This document shows positions 12,801-26,600 of a stretch of DNA of 64,000 nt, in pieces. Position numbers and translations under genes: made by a program. The notes below the pieces were generated by a model. It did no database searches. It worked only from the letters and a program-made list of their open reading frames with translations, and was not told the DNA's origin. The stretch covers positions 1 to 64,000 of the forward strand of contig QANT01004735.1 in assembly GCA_003254885.1 (NCBI GenBank). Direction: 5' to 3'. The stretch is from Purshia tridentata (Eukaryota > Streptophyta > Magnoliopsida > Rosales > Rosaceae). The stretch's first letter is position 1, and each line of letters begins with the position of its first letter.

Positions 12801-15800
12801 ACAATATTTTTGGTGAAAAGTCTGAGAATTAACAGATACTTTTGGTTCATACAACATACATGCATTTCAAGCTTTTCAACAATGAGTAGGTTTAAGTTTG
12901 GAAATTAAATTACCAAAAGACCAGAAAAGCTTCATCCTGAAATTTTAGCCGCCAATTATTGTATGGATCCTGGATCCTACTCACTCAGACTCACAGTAAC
13001 AGTGAGAAAAATAGTTTCATTAATCACTAAAGTCACCCCTTTACACCCGTCAACTGTTAAAGAACTCACATAGTGTAGCACAATCTTCATATTCTGATTA
13101 TTTTGGGGATGGTCATAAATTTTCCTATATTGCAGCCTCTGTTACGAAGTTTAGTTATACACATGTTCATATTCTTTTGGCTAAGTTGAGTTAGAAGAAG
13201 GTAGTATTAGAGGAATGATTTTCCAATAATTTATTATTCCCCCATAGGAGGAGGTAATGCAAGGAATACAAATTAGGTAAGTATAGCAGTTACAAGTAAT
13301 TACACATAATCAGCCCAAATGACATTGTCCTCATTATAAAGGCAATTCTTTTACTCACGCTAACAAGAAATTTCCCAGTATTGCACATAGAATTAAGTGA
13401 AAACAGTAACAAATTACCTGCCCAACAGCTTCTCTCTCACAATACTCTCTAAGTACACCATCAGCACGGATAGCCCTGGGGTTTCTAATTCTCTGGATGG
13501 TGGTCTTGCTATTGAAAACCTCTAAGCATTTGGAACAACTTGCTCCAATTCCATCTACAGTCAACGAGAAAAAGTCCAATGCCCCACTGACTGGTTGCAC
13601 AATTACTCCTAGGAAAGCCCGTCCAAGCCCATGAACAAGTCCTAATAGGCCATTTTCTCTTGCACTCTCCACAGGCTTTTTCACTACTCCAGACATCCCA
13701 AAAGCAACACCTTGCATAAATGCTTCTGTACCTTGAATAATTCCATCACCCACCCCAGTAATTCTCCTTGACGATACCTGATACCATGTTAAAATCAACC
13801 TTCTATAATAACATAGCAAGGCTAAAGTTTTGTTGTTGTTTTTCCTTCCCCGGTTAATATGAAAAAAATTACCTGTTTTGAACGTAGTTGCAGAAATTGT
13901 CCATCAGTTGACAGCTCAGCAAATCCTTTACTAAGAGAAGCCAAAGTTGAACTTGTCATACCAAGCACATCGACCGAAAATAACAAATGTAGGGGATTAT
14001 GGATCAGATCTCTCCAAATACGGTTACCAATGGCAGAAACAATGGAACTCCTTCGCATGAATCTGTCTTTGTGCATCACCCTTCTCAGATGAACCTGAAG
14101 TAGTGGGGATATTAGTGTCATATAAGCAGGAATCCTTATACCGAAATTATGGCCGTGTTCGGTGTCTAGGATTGGATAGGTTAACTTTCTAAATGCAATA
14201 TCTACTGAAGGTAGAAATAGAGTCCAACTTCAAAATTCAGTCCAAGTTGAATAAAGAAGATGGATTAGTCATGAGAGAAACTTATCCCTTCCAATCCCCA
14301 CAAAATGGTGGGATATTCAACTTGCACAAAATTTATTAGTTAGCCTATTATACCTTGTATCTAGTTTGTTAACCCTATCCAATCCAATCCAATCTATAGC
14401 ACCAAACAAGGTCTTAAATAATATATACTACATTCCTAGGATTGTTCGAAAATATGCCCCAAAGTCTACATATCATTTTGGTCATAAATATTGTTGTAAT
14501 TATAAGAGTACTTGAAAAATTTGAGTAGGACAGATTGAAAAAAATACTGGAAAGGAAAACATTGCATTCAGATCAGGAGAACCTCCCATCAAAGCACAAA
14601 ACATAAGTGCAGAATGATTACAATATACAAAAATAAGATATATATGGCAAACCAAATAAGATAGAGAGCTGACCTGAATCTTGAATGCATTTCCAACAGC
14701 TGATAGTAGGGGGCTCCACACCCCTAGAACCCCATGAGGTCTCTGAGCTGGTGCTGTTTCCAATGACACTTTCAGCCTAACTTCTGAAACATCTATTAGG
14801 CTGGAAAGACCCAAAAGAAAAAAAAACAAACAAACAAACAAACGTCACTACATTTCCAATCAAATCACAAAAATTTACTGTCCTGCGAGAGGAAAAGTTA
14901 GCTTACTTTCCCCATCTGTAGACACAGTCGTAAACCAATTGCAACGTCACACAAATAGAATAACTATGACAATAACAATTCTCATTCTAGCTGTAAAGCT
15001 ACTGCAAAAAGCATTTAATAGAATGAATGCTGTGTTTAGTAGGTTTGGGACAACTCAACAGTTGACAAGAAGACTGCAAAAGACTAGGACCATGATCAGC
15101 TTAATGCTGAAATAGATGCATGACAGGTCACAAACTCATTAAGAAAAGTAGAGGAAACAAAGAGAGACAGAGAGAGAGCAAGAGTTGAGTAAACCTTTAA
15201 TACCCCTCTGTGTTTAATCATTGTTATCTGACATCGTGTAACTTTGCAACTCTCATATGGCTAATGTCACAAACTCAGTATATGCACATACATTTAAGAC
15301 TGTAGTATATCTACAAATCTGAGAACCTAACTCTATAGGATACTGTTTTAGCCTTTAACCTCCCAAAAAGAAAGACTTAAAAATTGTACTTCACCTGCAG
15401 ACCAGAAATATATTGATGCAATTCCACTGAAAAATTGCAGATTTTCTAGACACAAGCAGAAGTTGTGACACTTACTCGATGCGTATCTCTGGATCAACTT
15501 CTGCGACACTAGAACTTTGAGGCAAACGATCTAATTGTAGATTATTGTACAAATCCACCAAAGCCCAAATTATTGGTTCATGAATATTAAGCCTCCAACA
15601 CTTCTCGGTTACCTATGATGGCATCATATATTTTGGTTAGAGCTTAGGCAATTGCTTCTCATGCTTACAATGTAATAGTTCAAATTTTAGGCTTTGTGTA
15701 AAAAGCATTACCCGTATATAAATATAAGGGTAGACCTGGATGCCATCACTATTTTCATTACGCATTGTTATAGTCATCTTGAACACAGGATGATGCATGT

Positions 15801-17582
15801 CAGAATTTGGCTCAGGAGCAAACAGCACTGGCATCAATGTTAGAGGGAGCTGGTTGTCCAGCTGCAGATGACCCAGTATGAGCTTGAACCTGGCAGAAAG
15901 GAAAACAAACGTTTGGTGTTAGCATCATATCTAATAAAAAAAGCTATATGGGAGTGGTGATGGAGCTGAAAACGCTGAGTTATAGAAGGAATGTGCTTTG
16001 ATCCTAAAGATCTATCAGACTATTCAGAGTCAGGAGAGAGAAAGCAGAAAAAAGCTCTAGTCTTCGATATCGCCAAATCCAAACAATTCCAATAAAACTC
16101 AAAAGCAATGTTTTTATATATATAATTACCTGTATCTTTGTTACCACATTTAAAAATAAAAAAGCCGTGCAACCTCTCTCTCTCTCTCTCTCTCTCTCTA
16201 AATGTATTAATTTTTGTCAATTAAGATTTTTCATCCCTATAAAGTAAGCCACACATGCAAATCCTATTTTGTTTTAAATGAAAAAGAACCCGTTAAGATG
16301 TTCCTCCTGGCCACAGAAGCTCTTTAGAAACGCAACAGCTACATGCAGCACACAGTTTGTTTCCAACCAAAAGGAATATGCCCCCCTAAATTGACATATT
16401 GAAGAAGCACTAGGACTGGTTGACTACAACTACCGTGAGAATACCATAAGGTCATTAGGACCTACTTTGCTACATAAAAATGGTTATACTTATACAGCTC
16501 AAGCTTCAGGCAGCTAAGTTTCAGACACCTATCACTTTAACTGCACTGATTTTAACTGTCAGCCAGTTCTCACCAACCAATCTTATATGCAATGATGTGT
16601 CCACAATTTACATTTAGGAAATGCATCTATTTTTTTACGTGTTTCCCTTTATCTAAGTAATTATCTTGTTAGAATCAGATGAGATACTCAACCAACTGAT
16701 TCCGTATGCTGTCACTATACAATTCTTAAGAATCAAATGCCTTATCCAATTTAGGCATGCTGAGAAAAATCATTCTTTTTACTCCTTGATGCGTCTAGTG
16801 TGATAAGATGGTACAGTAAGGTGACGAAGTTATCAATTAGTTTTGATGAGATATAATTATCAATACTAGTCTTAATCAAATGTAATTCATCTTGTATTTT
16901 ATTTTAATAAAAAAGTTGATATTTCCTAAAAACAAGTTGAAATTTCAGAACAATACATAAACATCAAAATTGAAAAAGACGGCCCGAAAAAAAAAATTTG
17001 TTATTGGACTGTAAGAAGGTGATTCTCTTACCTGCCTGTTGTCCCACCATCATAACCAGTTGAATATGATACGAAGACTCTCTCAAAGTACAAGTAGGAG
17101 ATCTCTTTTGGTCTGTGGTCTACAATAGAGACCCCTACAACTCCAAACTCAACTATAAGCTCAAAAGGTGAGGCACTATTATTTTGAACCGTATTCGGCA
17201 TGTGAGAATGCCCCCAATTTCCAGCAAGTTGCAGACTCCTAATTTCTTCATGCAAACTTGTCCCTGAAGCTCTGGTGTCTGTGAACCTCGCTACCTTGAT
17301 ATCACCAACTTCTACAACATGAAATTGCAATCCTAGTTCCTCCTCTGACAAGCATATCCCCGTCCTTTCCAAATCAAGTTCCCAAGCCCCAGTGCTGAAG
17401 CTACCATCAACCTTAGCTTCTAGGAATCTTTGTCCATATGGATCCTCCCAAGAAAAATTTGTTGTTGAAAGAGGTTCAAGGGAAACCCAAGCATCTTCAC
17501 CAAACCCCGACTGGCGAAAGCAAATTTTTTTGCTGACTGTTCTATTCTCGATTCTGCTCAAGAAAATATTGACAGGTTAATC

Positions 17583-17621
<39 letters not shown>

Positions 17622-20600
17622 ATATCCAATACACACAGATGCATGCATAAGTACCTGACAGGACCATTAGTTGATCCATGGCGGAATACAACAATGAAAC
17701 GTGAACCTTCTTCATAGCCCCGAATTTCTGTTCTCAAAAATGTCCGAGTACCATTATGCCTCCTCAAAACTAGAGATATTGTGTCCTCTTTCACAATTTG
17801 AATAGGAAATGACCAGTTGGTGTCCTCTAATCGAACCTAAAACAGGAATAGAAAATGGTAAGTATTAAAATTCGTCCAAGTGCATAAGATAAAAACTCAG
17901 GATCACAATGTTAACAAAACCTAAAATAAAAGAAAAATTCACAATAGCTGACAGAATGCAAACTTTACAATTGGAAGGGAAATGGAAAGTTAGGATTGGA
18001 ATTAAAGTATACCAAGCCTGGCTATTAAGTAAAGCCAGCATGATTCTTGACTGTTGTAAAGTCACATTTGCTTACTCAACTAATTTCATTGATCATAAAA
18101 CTTATAAGATTTTAAGGTACCCCTGATAGTTTTAAGTTTTCCATTTTATCCCCTATACAGGCATGAATGAAGACTTCAATCCCACAAAAAGCACATACAA
18201 GAAATCTTGAACTTCATAGTAGACCACACAATGAAGGCTGTATGTTTGCTGCAATTATTCCTATATTAAATTTTAGAAACAATGATGTATTAAGTTGAAC
18301 CTCACAGATTTACTATTCCAGTATAAAACTTACCAGTAATGCCAAGATTTCCACTGCAACACACTGAAATTATTTTTTTTTAAAATACCATACCATGCAC
18401 TCTTACAAAGTCTAGAAAGAGCAGATCGTAATCTTTCTCATCTCTACATACTTTCCACTATTTGTCAAAGTAGACTACATAAGGAACCAGTTGGCATCGA
18501 CCCAACCTGTATCAATGGTATCTGGCCTTACATTTAGCTTTTGCTTCTCAGTCCAAAAGAATTTCCAAAGGTCACGCATCCCCTATAAGTATAACATTGC
18601 ATTTCTTTTTTCTTTAACAACCCCTATTAACATTACATTAAGTTACAACAGAAACCCATTTGAGACCAGACTCGAATCGGGACCTGCCTTCTCTTAATTT
18701 AACACATGGGTTTAAATTAGGTCATTCAAAAGAGTCTTGTAAGTTTAGAGGTCATTAATACTTGGATATCTGCTGTCTTCTTGAATATCCAGAGTCATTA
18801 AAGCTGATATTAAAGTTTGTATTCTAGAAAGTTCAGGGAGTTGGAGTCTAAGTGTCATGGTTTTACATCTATTTTAAGTCCGGTAAGTCTGTCATTTGGT
18901 GGGGATGAACAGTACTCCGAATATTTATTAGTTCTTTTGAGTGATTCACAATTCCAAAGTGCAAGGCCTTGTTATTAACTAGGAGTGATTACTAGTTACT
19001 ATCACTGGGTTCCAGCAATCTAATTTTCATCCGAGTTTCCTTTAATTAATATCCTTCCCTTACTGTTCTACATCAGCTTGTTGCCTTTCCTGTCAGTAGA
19101 GAAGTTTTTTATTTATTTATTTATTTTTTTTTATGTGGACTACTTGTCCACAGTCAATATCATTTTTATAATGAACAATAAAATGTCTTTCCTTTTTTTT
19201 AAAAATAGTGCTTTGGTCGTTATTAGTTTCCCATTGTTATTAGGTTGTACTCCATTTAAACACTTTTAGAGTCATGATTGATGTACCTCATTTGTTACCT
19301 ATTCTAAAAAAAGGGCATGATATTTTGAGTTATGCCTAAAGGTTTGTCACCTCAACAACTAAAGATACAAGGATGAGTAAATGTGTACGTAGTAATACAA
19401 GAACAGACACTCCACTAACCCAATAAAATGTGTACGTTGTAATACAAGAACAGACACTCCACTAACCTGAAGTTTATTAGGTCCATCTGATTCACGGTAT
19501 ACAAAACAGATTCTTGAATCAGATGCACGAAGGACCTTTGGTTCATCCTCACTACATAACTTGATATATATGTCCCGACCAATCCTGTTTGTAAAAGTCA
19601 TAAATGGTCGGACAGAAATCACCTGAAAAGTGGATAAAGAGTTAATAACTAGTGCCTTGACATGCTTTAATAGGCCATTTTAAATTAAATTAATAATTAA
19701 AGTAGTTAAATTAAGGGAAAAAAAAGTCAGTTTTATAAAGAGATAGAGTTTGTTACTACAAAGAGCTGGTTACTACAGCATTTTCCTTTTTTTTTTTTAA
19801 CTTTTGCTTACCATTTTACCCTCTTAAATAAAATGTGTTCTTTTNCATTTTCCTTTTTTTTTTTTTAACTTTTGCTTACCATTTTACCCTCTTAAATAAA
19901 ATGTGTTCTTTTTACAATTTTCTTTTAACAAGGCATTTTCAGATTTTCAAAAGTTACGCTAAAGCCAATCAATTATGGCTTATAATAGTATAGATATTAG
20001 GATTTATGATAATCTCTCAAGTTTATATAAGTACCTTTGTGGGAACAGATTGATATAAACATGGTTTCGCTGTAATAAAAAGCTGCATGCAATTGCCTTC
20101 ACCATCATAAGCATGGAGATCCAATGACCCATCCTAAAAATAAGGAAAGAGAAAATCTTAACAATACTTCGTTACCATTAAAATGGCTTTATATAAATAT
20201 TGACATCTACCATGTCACCAAGGGGAGAAAGATCTTTAACAGGTCCAAACTGCTCCTTGCCAGATTGATCAATCGACACCGCGAGGCCCAACAATTTAAA
20301 ATTCAAAGCTGAAGCAATTGTATGACCTTCAAATATTTCCTCTTCAGTTATCTCCTCCAAGATAACGTCACTGTTCTTTTTAGACTGAAAAAGACCACCA
20401 ACCTTTCGTGTACGTTTTCCTTTTACATCTAGAAGCCTAAAAGTGAGAGGGGGGCACCTGGCAATTGAAAACCAATAAGGAGCATAGAGTCTAATGATCT
20501 TAGCTTGAAGTGGTCTATCTCCGTCAGAATTCTGTTCAAGAATGATTTGAACAATCCTGCAGAAACAATAACTATGGAGATCAGACAAAAATGAAAATGT

Positions 20601-23600
20601 ACTTCTACACATGTACAAACGAGCTAATAGATTCAATATAATTTATGCATTATATCTTTTGACCTTCCAGATATTGAACTTCTCAAACTTATGGCTTTAG
20701 CTGGAACTTCATGAGGATGAGATAAAAGAACAGCTTCCTGTACAAGAAATAAAAGAAAGGAACATATTTGACAAACATTATATGCCAAAAAAGATAGCAA
20801 CATAGTAGTAAATAAAAGGACATATTGGCATTGAAGGGTTACATGTATGGGCAGCCATCCTCTTTGTGGAAGCAGTGAGAAGAACAAAGGGTTTCTTATG
20901 TCAGCATTATAAACATTCACAGTCTTTCCGGGAAAAAATACTCCTCTGGAGCAGGCAACAAAATTACCACTGGCTTGCATCTCAAGAACAGAAAATTCAG
21001 CTGCAAGGGGAAGAAAATTGGAGATAGATAGTGGGGACTTGATGACAAGATTCCAATCCTGTATGGAATCAGAACGGATGTCTTTTGCAATTTCTGTTGC
21101 TTGCACACTCATACAAAACCACAATTTTTGGTAAACATTTGAAGAAGTACCACTAGTCTTGGTGCAATACAACAGTTCATCTGACTCAGTCAGAGATGAC
21201 ACACTTATCTCGGATGATGGTTTTGGGTCTTTTGGCTTACCAGAATCCTCAGGTTGTTCAGACCCATTCACCACTGAACTCCAAGAATATTCATCAGGAT
21301 TGCTGAGGTTGGAGGGCCTCAAACGCAAGACATACATTCCAGGTTGTGTTAAGCCAGGAAGAGGAAGGGGTATTGTATCTCCAGGTTTCAAAGTTCCTAC
21401 ATATATATCCTGATCTATAATATTTTGTTTCCTATTTCGTATCCATCTCCTTTGCCTTGCATAGTTTACAAACCTTAGGGGATCAAATGACTCTGGCCAT
21501 TTTAGACTTTCAACATCTGGAGCATAAACCCAACCGTCAGCAGTGTCAACAGATGTCATATCCAAATGCCAATCATCAACCCATTCCCAGCCTGGTGGCA
21601 ACTCAACTGCACGAATTGCCTGCATTATTGATAGTAATCAGAAACAAGCTAAGAGATCCAGAATTAATATTCAAACTTACCTAATAAAGCCAAGGATCAT
21701 AAAGGAATTAACAGTTCCTTCAATAATATATAGAATTTTTTTTTTCTTTTTCTTTTTTTTTTTGTGGTCGAAAAACAAAAGTTTTATTGCCATGCACAAG
21801 CAGTTGGGTTAGCTTTTTGGTAGGAAAGAATCAATTCAAGAGTAAATCTATGCTTTGGCTCCAAAACTCTCATGCATCCATCTATCTATTACATAGCAGT
21901 GGAAAAGAGATCCTTTAATAGATAAAACAACAATGTAGATTGAAAAAATCCAGACAGTACAAGCCAATCAGAATGTTAAAAGCATGACCAACCAAAACAA
22001 AAAGCTTAAGGACCTAGGAAATTAACACACTGCAGCCTTCCAATTAATCAAAATATCCAAAAATGAAAAGTCCCTTTAGTCTGAAGAAACCAATACCCAC
22101 AGTGAAGACCAAAATTTTATTATGTCCTATAATTCATCCTGCCCATCCCAAACCAACTGAATTACACATGTATTCATAAAGAAATACCCCCCTCTCTTTC
22201 AACCAAGATTTTGGGATAGGTTGGTCCATTCTAGATTGGACAGGTTTCTGTTTTCTCCATCATGGGATAGGAGTTACTCTAGTGTCATTCAGGAGGCCTT
22301 AGTACGAATAGTGTCATGCCACAGTCCAAGTGTTTCTGATTCCAGCCCCATAAGTGGTTGCAACACAGGAGGTTGTTCAGGGATACATTCAAGCAGTGAT
22401 GGGAGGAAAGTTTAGTCAAGGAACAGCAAGGTTTGAAGTTTATTAAAATTGGGGTGAAACAGAAGCATTAAAACTGGACCAAAAAAGCAAAACTTCAAAT
22501 GCATTAACTTTTTGTCAATGTAGTTTTTCAAAATTTTCTTAAGAAAAGAAATACACCAAATATACTTCTGACCTATATATTAATATACTTTCAGACAGTA
22601 TAGCTACCAATCTTGGATGAGGCTTGAAAATAAACGTAAATGAAAAGAAAATAATAAAACTAAAAGCATCACACATGCAATGCATCTGCAGTGTACTGGA
22701 AATTACAGGAGGAAGAGAATAAGCAAGGTGTGGGAGAGAAGTCCAGTTCAATTACTATATTAGCCTTAGGTTTAAAATCTATTATTAAACTTGTTTTGTA
22801 TAAAGATGGTATGATTGACATTTTCTCATTACAACTGACAAAGAGAGTTATTTTAGTAAGAGTATAGATGAACTCGAAACCATACTTTAGGTTTCAACTA
22901 TAGTGAGCATCATGAAGTGATATTGAAATTTAAAATTAAAAAGGCACCACATGACGAAAAGCAGAATAGAAGAAACAACTGTGACTAAATCACACTACAT
23001 GACCATTACCAACACATGCCACGAACAACTTCTACTAATATCATACCTGATGGGATCCCCCACTTTCAAAGATATCACGGCCGGATTGAATCATGTACCC
23101 AATCCAGCCAGTGCTTGGGCTGTACTTTTCAGTTTCAAGGAACTCATTTGTCTGAACTTTGCTACTACGAGTTCGTAAACCCTCAGGAGTGCTTGCATTT
23201 TTTGTTGACCTCATATCTTCCATGGAAACTTTCAATACAAGGCACAAATCAAGTGCAAAATCTGTACTGTTACGTACCGAAGCAAGAGACCTAATATTCA
23301 CATATCTATTGCCATCCTTCACACGTACTTCACTGGCAACAACATCATTGCCTAACCGCCAACAAGCAGCCGGTGCAGCATAGTTCAGCCTCACAGTAGT
23401 CCAAGGCCCTTCTCTGCTTGGACTGATCTGAATAAATCCAGATTTTCTGTTACTGCCATCAGATTGATCACTTATCTCAGCTACGGATCTTGGTGCCAAG
23501 AGCACAGCACATCTGATTCGCCCACACGGCTTTTTATGGTTATTACTCTGAAGCACATTCGACATAAGCATTATTAAGGTTCAAAAATAAACTTGTTAGT

Positions 23601-26600
23601 GAATACCTGATACCTTAAAGGAAGCAGGACTATGTGGTCAAGTCATATAAATCAGATCCAACAAGAAAAAGGGATACGCTATATATATAATAGAGAACTT
23701 TACCGTGGAATCTGCCGAGGATAATTCAACCCAGGTCAAGTTGTTCGCTTTATCATCTGGATTTGAACTATCATGGATGTTCCCTGCAATCTGCTTTAAA
23801 GGGGCAGAAAAGAATCCAAGAGTGACACCTGTATAATAAACGTCAAAAGTGAAATGCATGTAGCCAAAATGAGAGAGTTTGATATACAGAGGAAAAATAG
23901 CGGATATTTTTAGTACTTAATAATTATAGTTTTTTTTTTTTTTTGGAAAAGTGAAAATTTATTCAAGAGTGCCTCAAGGTTCTATCCGTTTTCTTTTAAT
24001 AGGAAACAAACTTTTATTGATGCAATAAAACTGAAACTTACAGGAGAAAACTACGCAAGCTACACAGCAAATACTACAGCCCTCCAAGCAACATTTATAA
24101 GAGAAAGTGCATAAAATAACATAAACCAAAGAAAAACACTACATCCCTCCAATCAGACATAATGACAGAAAAAGAATAATCTCTAAACTCCATAGAGACG
24201 GAGGCCCACATGGATGCCCATAATCGAACTCTCTCTCACATATCCTCCACACCTCCTTGGCATCCTCAAAACTCCAATTTCTTTTCATCCATACTACCCA
24301 AAGAATCGCCATGACACCCTCAAAAAATGTACCCAGAACCGCCTAGAGGTTGTATCTCATTTACACAAAGACATACCCAATATACATACGTAATGAATCA
24401 TATCAACAAGAACACAACTGCTAGGATATCTTATCCATACAAATAGATTCTCCAGAAACTTAATTCGACATTCAACAAAGAATGTCCTCATAAGGGGTTG
24501 TTCCTATCCAACCATAGAGAACTTACACATAAAAGAGAGGGCCAAATAATCCACTATTATGTACAGGAATACAAAAGTTCTCTCTTGTAATTCATGTCTT
24601 CTCTTCAATGTCAAAGTCTCTTCACATCAGAGAAGGTGCAATAAGAGATGTTAATGTTCAGAGGTGCTTTGCATAGTAGTTAATTCACTGGGATTTTCTT
24701 AGTCCTTGTAAGATATCTATTTGATTTTTTTATTTTTATTTTTCAAATATACCTTCACCTCAGTGCTGTTGGTTCTCCTTTGGAAACATGGGTTTCTTCA
24801 AATGTATACAAAAGTCATTTTCCAGATATTGGCACACTTTTTTTTTGGCTAGAAAAGAAGATTCAAAGGGCTTGGATAACAGACAACAAATTCTGGTTCA
24901 AAGGTAGAAAGATGCCAAAAAGCAAGAACGAAACTTCCAATAAAATCTGGAAATCCTTTCCGGCAAACAAATTGCTTATTCACTCTCTCATAGCACTCCT
25001 TCACACTAACATCGCTTCTACCACTCCCATCATATCTCCACTACCATTGCTTCTACCACCTCCATCACCTCTGCACCACCACTACCATAGTCACCACTCA
25101 CCACTCACCACTGCCTTTGTTGCTGCTGGAGCCATCACTACCACCACCTCCACCATTTCAGGAACCAACAACTTCATCGCCATCTCTGGTGGAGGCAACA
25201 CCATTTCATTGCAGTTTTGTTGTCGTTTTCAAATGCAATCCTCAAACAAATATATATATCACTTACCATTCACCAAGCCCAACAAAAATTATTTTTTTCT
25301 AGGAAAACATTTTACTTCAAAGTTCAAAATGAAATGGAATTAGAAATCTTCTAACCATCAAATGGGAAATTAAGGAAATGCAAAAAGACACACACACACA
25401 AACTTCTGAGGTTAGACTGTATCTATTAAAACAAATCTACCCAGCCAGCTGTATAACCAAAAAACCAAAGCCTATCTAGCTTGCACATGGTATTGTCTGC
25501 AGATGACAATTCCATTAGCATACCTGATGCAATGACATAATTCAATACTCATGCTAAATATAGAATCTTCTTCACAGATACTAGATACATTAAATACACC
25601 TGATGCATGAGAAATACAACAGAGGTTACAGTAGTCAGTGACAGTACGTACAAAGAGAGAATACGAAGTATGTGGGCAATGTAATTACCAATATTATCCT
25701 TAATTTTAAACCTACTACTAAATCACATAGAGTAATAAAGGGTACAACTGACATTTTCTATATGAGAATTAATAAAGATAGTTCTCTTTACAATATAGAT
25801 ATTGTGTGAAGCTACAATAATAATTTCAAGAGTTTATTGCCTATTTTGTATTGACTTGAAAAATACCAAATCAAATACGGAAAAAATAAAAAGGTACCTT
25901 TCCCCATGTCCGTCACAATTAATTCAACCGAGTAGGAATCCTGCACAAATTTTAATAGAATAGCTTGACATGGTCGCTAAGTGGGACCAGAGAAAATGAC
26001 AATAAAATGTTCACTAAGAAGAAGGCTGGTTTATGTACCAACAGTCTCCAAACAAAATATATCTAATATGAACAAAAGGAATAAATATTGTGAAATAACC
26101 AGACAAACACAAGCACTAGACTCATCTTATGAAAAAAAAATCAGATATAACATGCTAAATTCAGATAGTAGGCACTGTATTTTCATTACTTAAACAACAA
26201 TCCGCACTGGTGTCTATCATGTGGCAGCCTAGAAGATTATCATAGCTTGTATTAGAAGCACAAAGTAAAAGGCATTTGTTATTTAAAATTACATTTTTAG
26301 CAAAAACTTGCTTCACTTCTTTGCAAAAGAATATAGTTCTTATTTTATTTTAAAGTGACAAAGATGATGAAGCCCTTGTGCTCAACAAGTATAAAAAAAT
26401 AAATTAAATTAATTTAAATTTAAAAAACAGAAAATGTTGAGTTTGATGGTCATTTCTTAATCAAATTAAATTTTAAGCGATTAGAGATGTGAAAATCAAT
26501 GTGCATAGATCTCACCCAAGAAACAAAAAGAGCAGTTATCTAATTGGGAAAAGAATGTTGAGAAAATAAGTCTACATACTGGAGCATCAACTTTAAAGAA

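Larger units (their letters stand above)
17032..23547 (-). other. VPS13 exons 46-53: adaptor-binding (VAB/SHR-BD) block
   Basis: Exons: 23547-23047, 21619-20843, 20737-20664, 20556-20211, 20133-20035, 19622-19467, 17836-17655, 17553-17032. Exon 47 (259 residues) holds GWEWVDDWHLDM then DGWVYAPDVESLKWPE, the dysferlin-like W-rich motif always found in VPS13. The SHR-binding part follows (ISLRSSISGR, IRLYAPYWFSIARCP, DLHAYDGEGNCMQLFI). In yeast this region docks Pro-x-Pro adaptor proteins. The donor of exon 51 is copied 47 bp downstream in the intron. Confidence 0.88.

Noticed and set aside
24780-25343. Open frame of 187 codons on the plus strand rich in His, Pro and Thr
   Set aside because: It lies inside a VPS13 intron, is driven by CCA/CAC low-complexity repeats, has no domain and no supporting promoter or splice structure.
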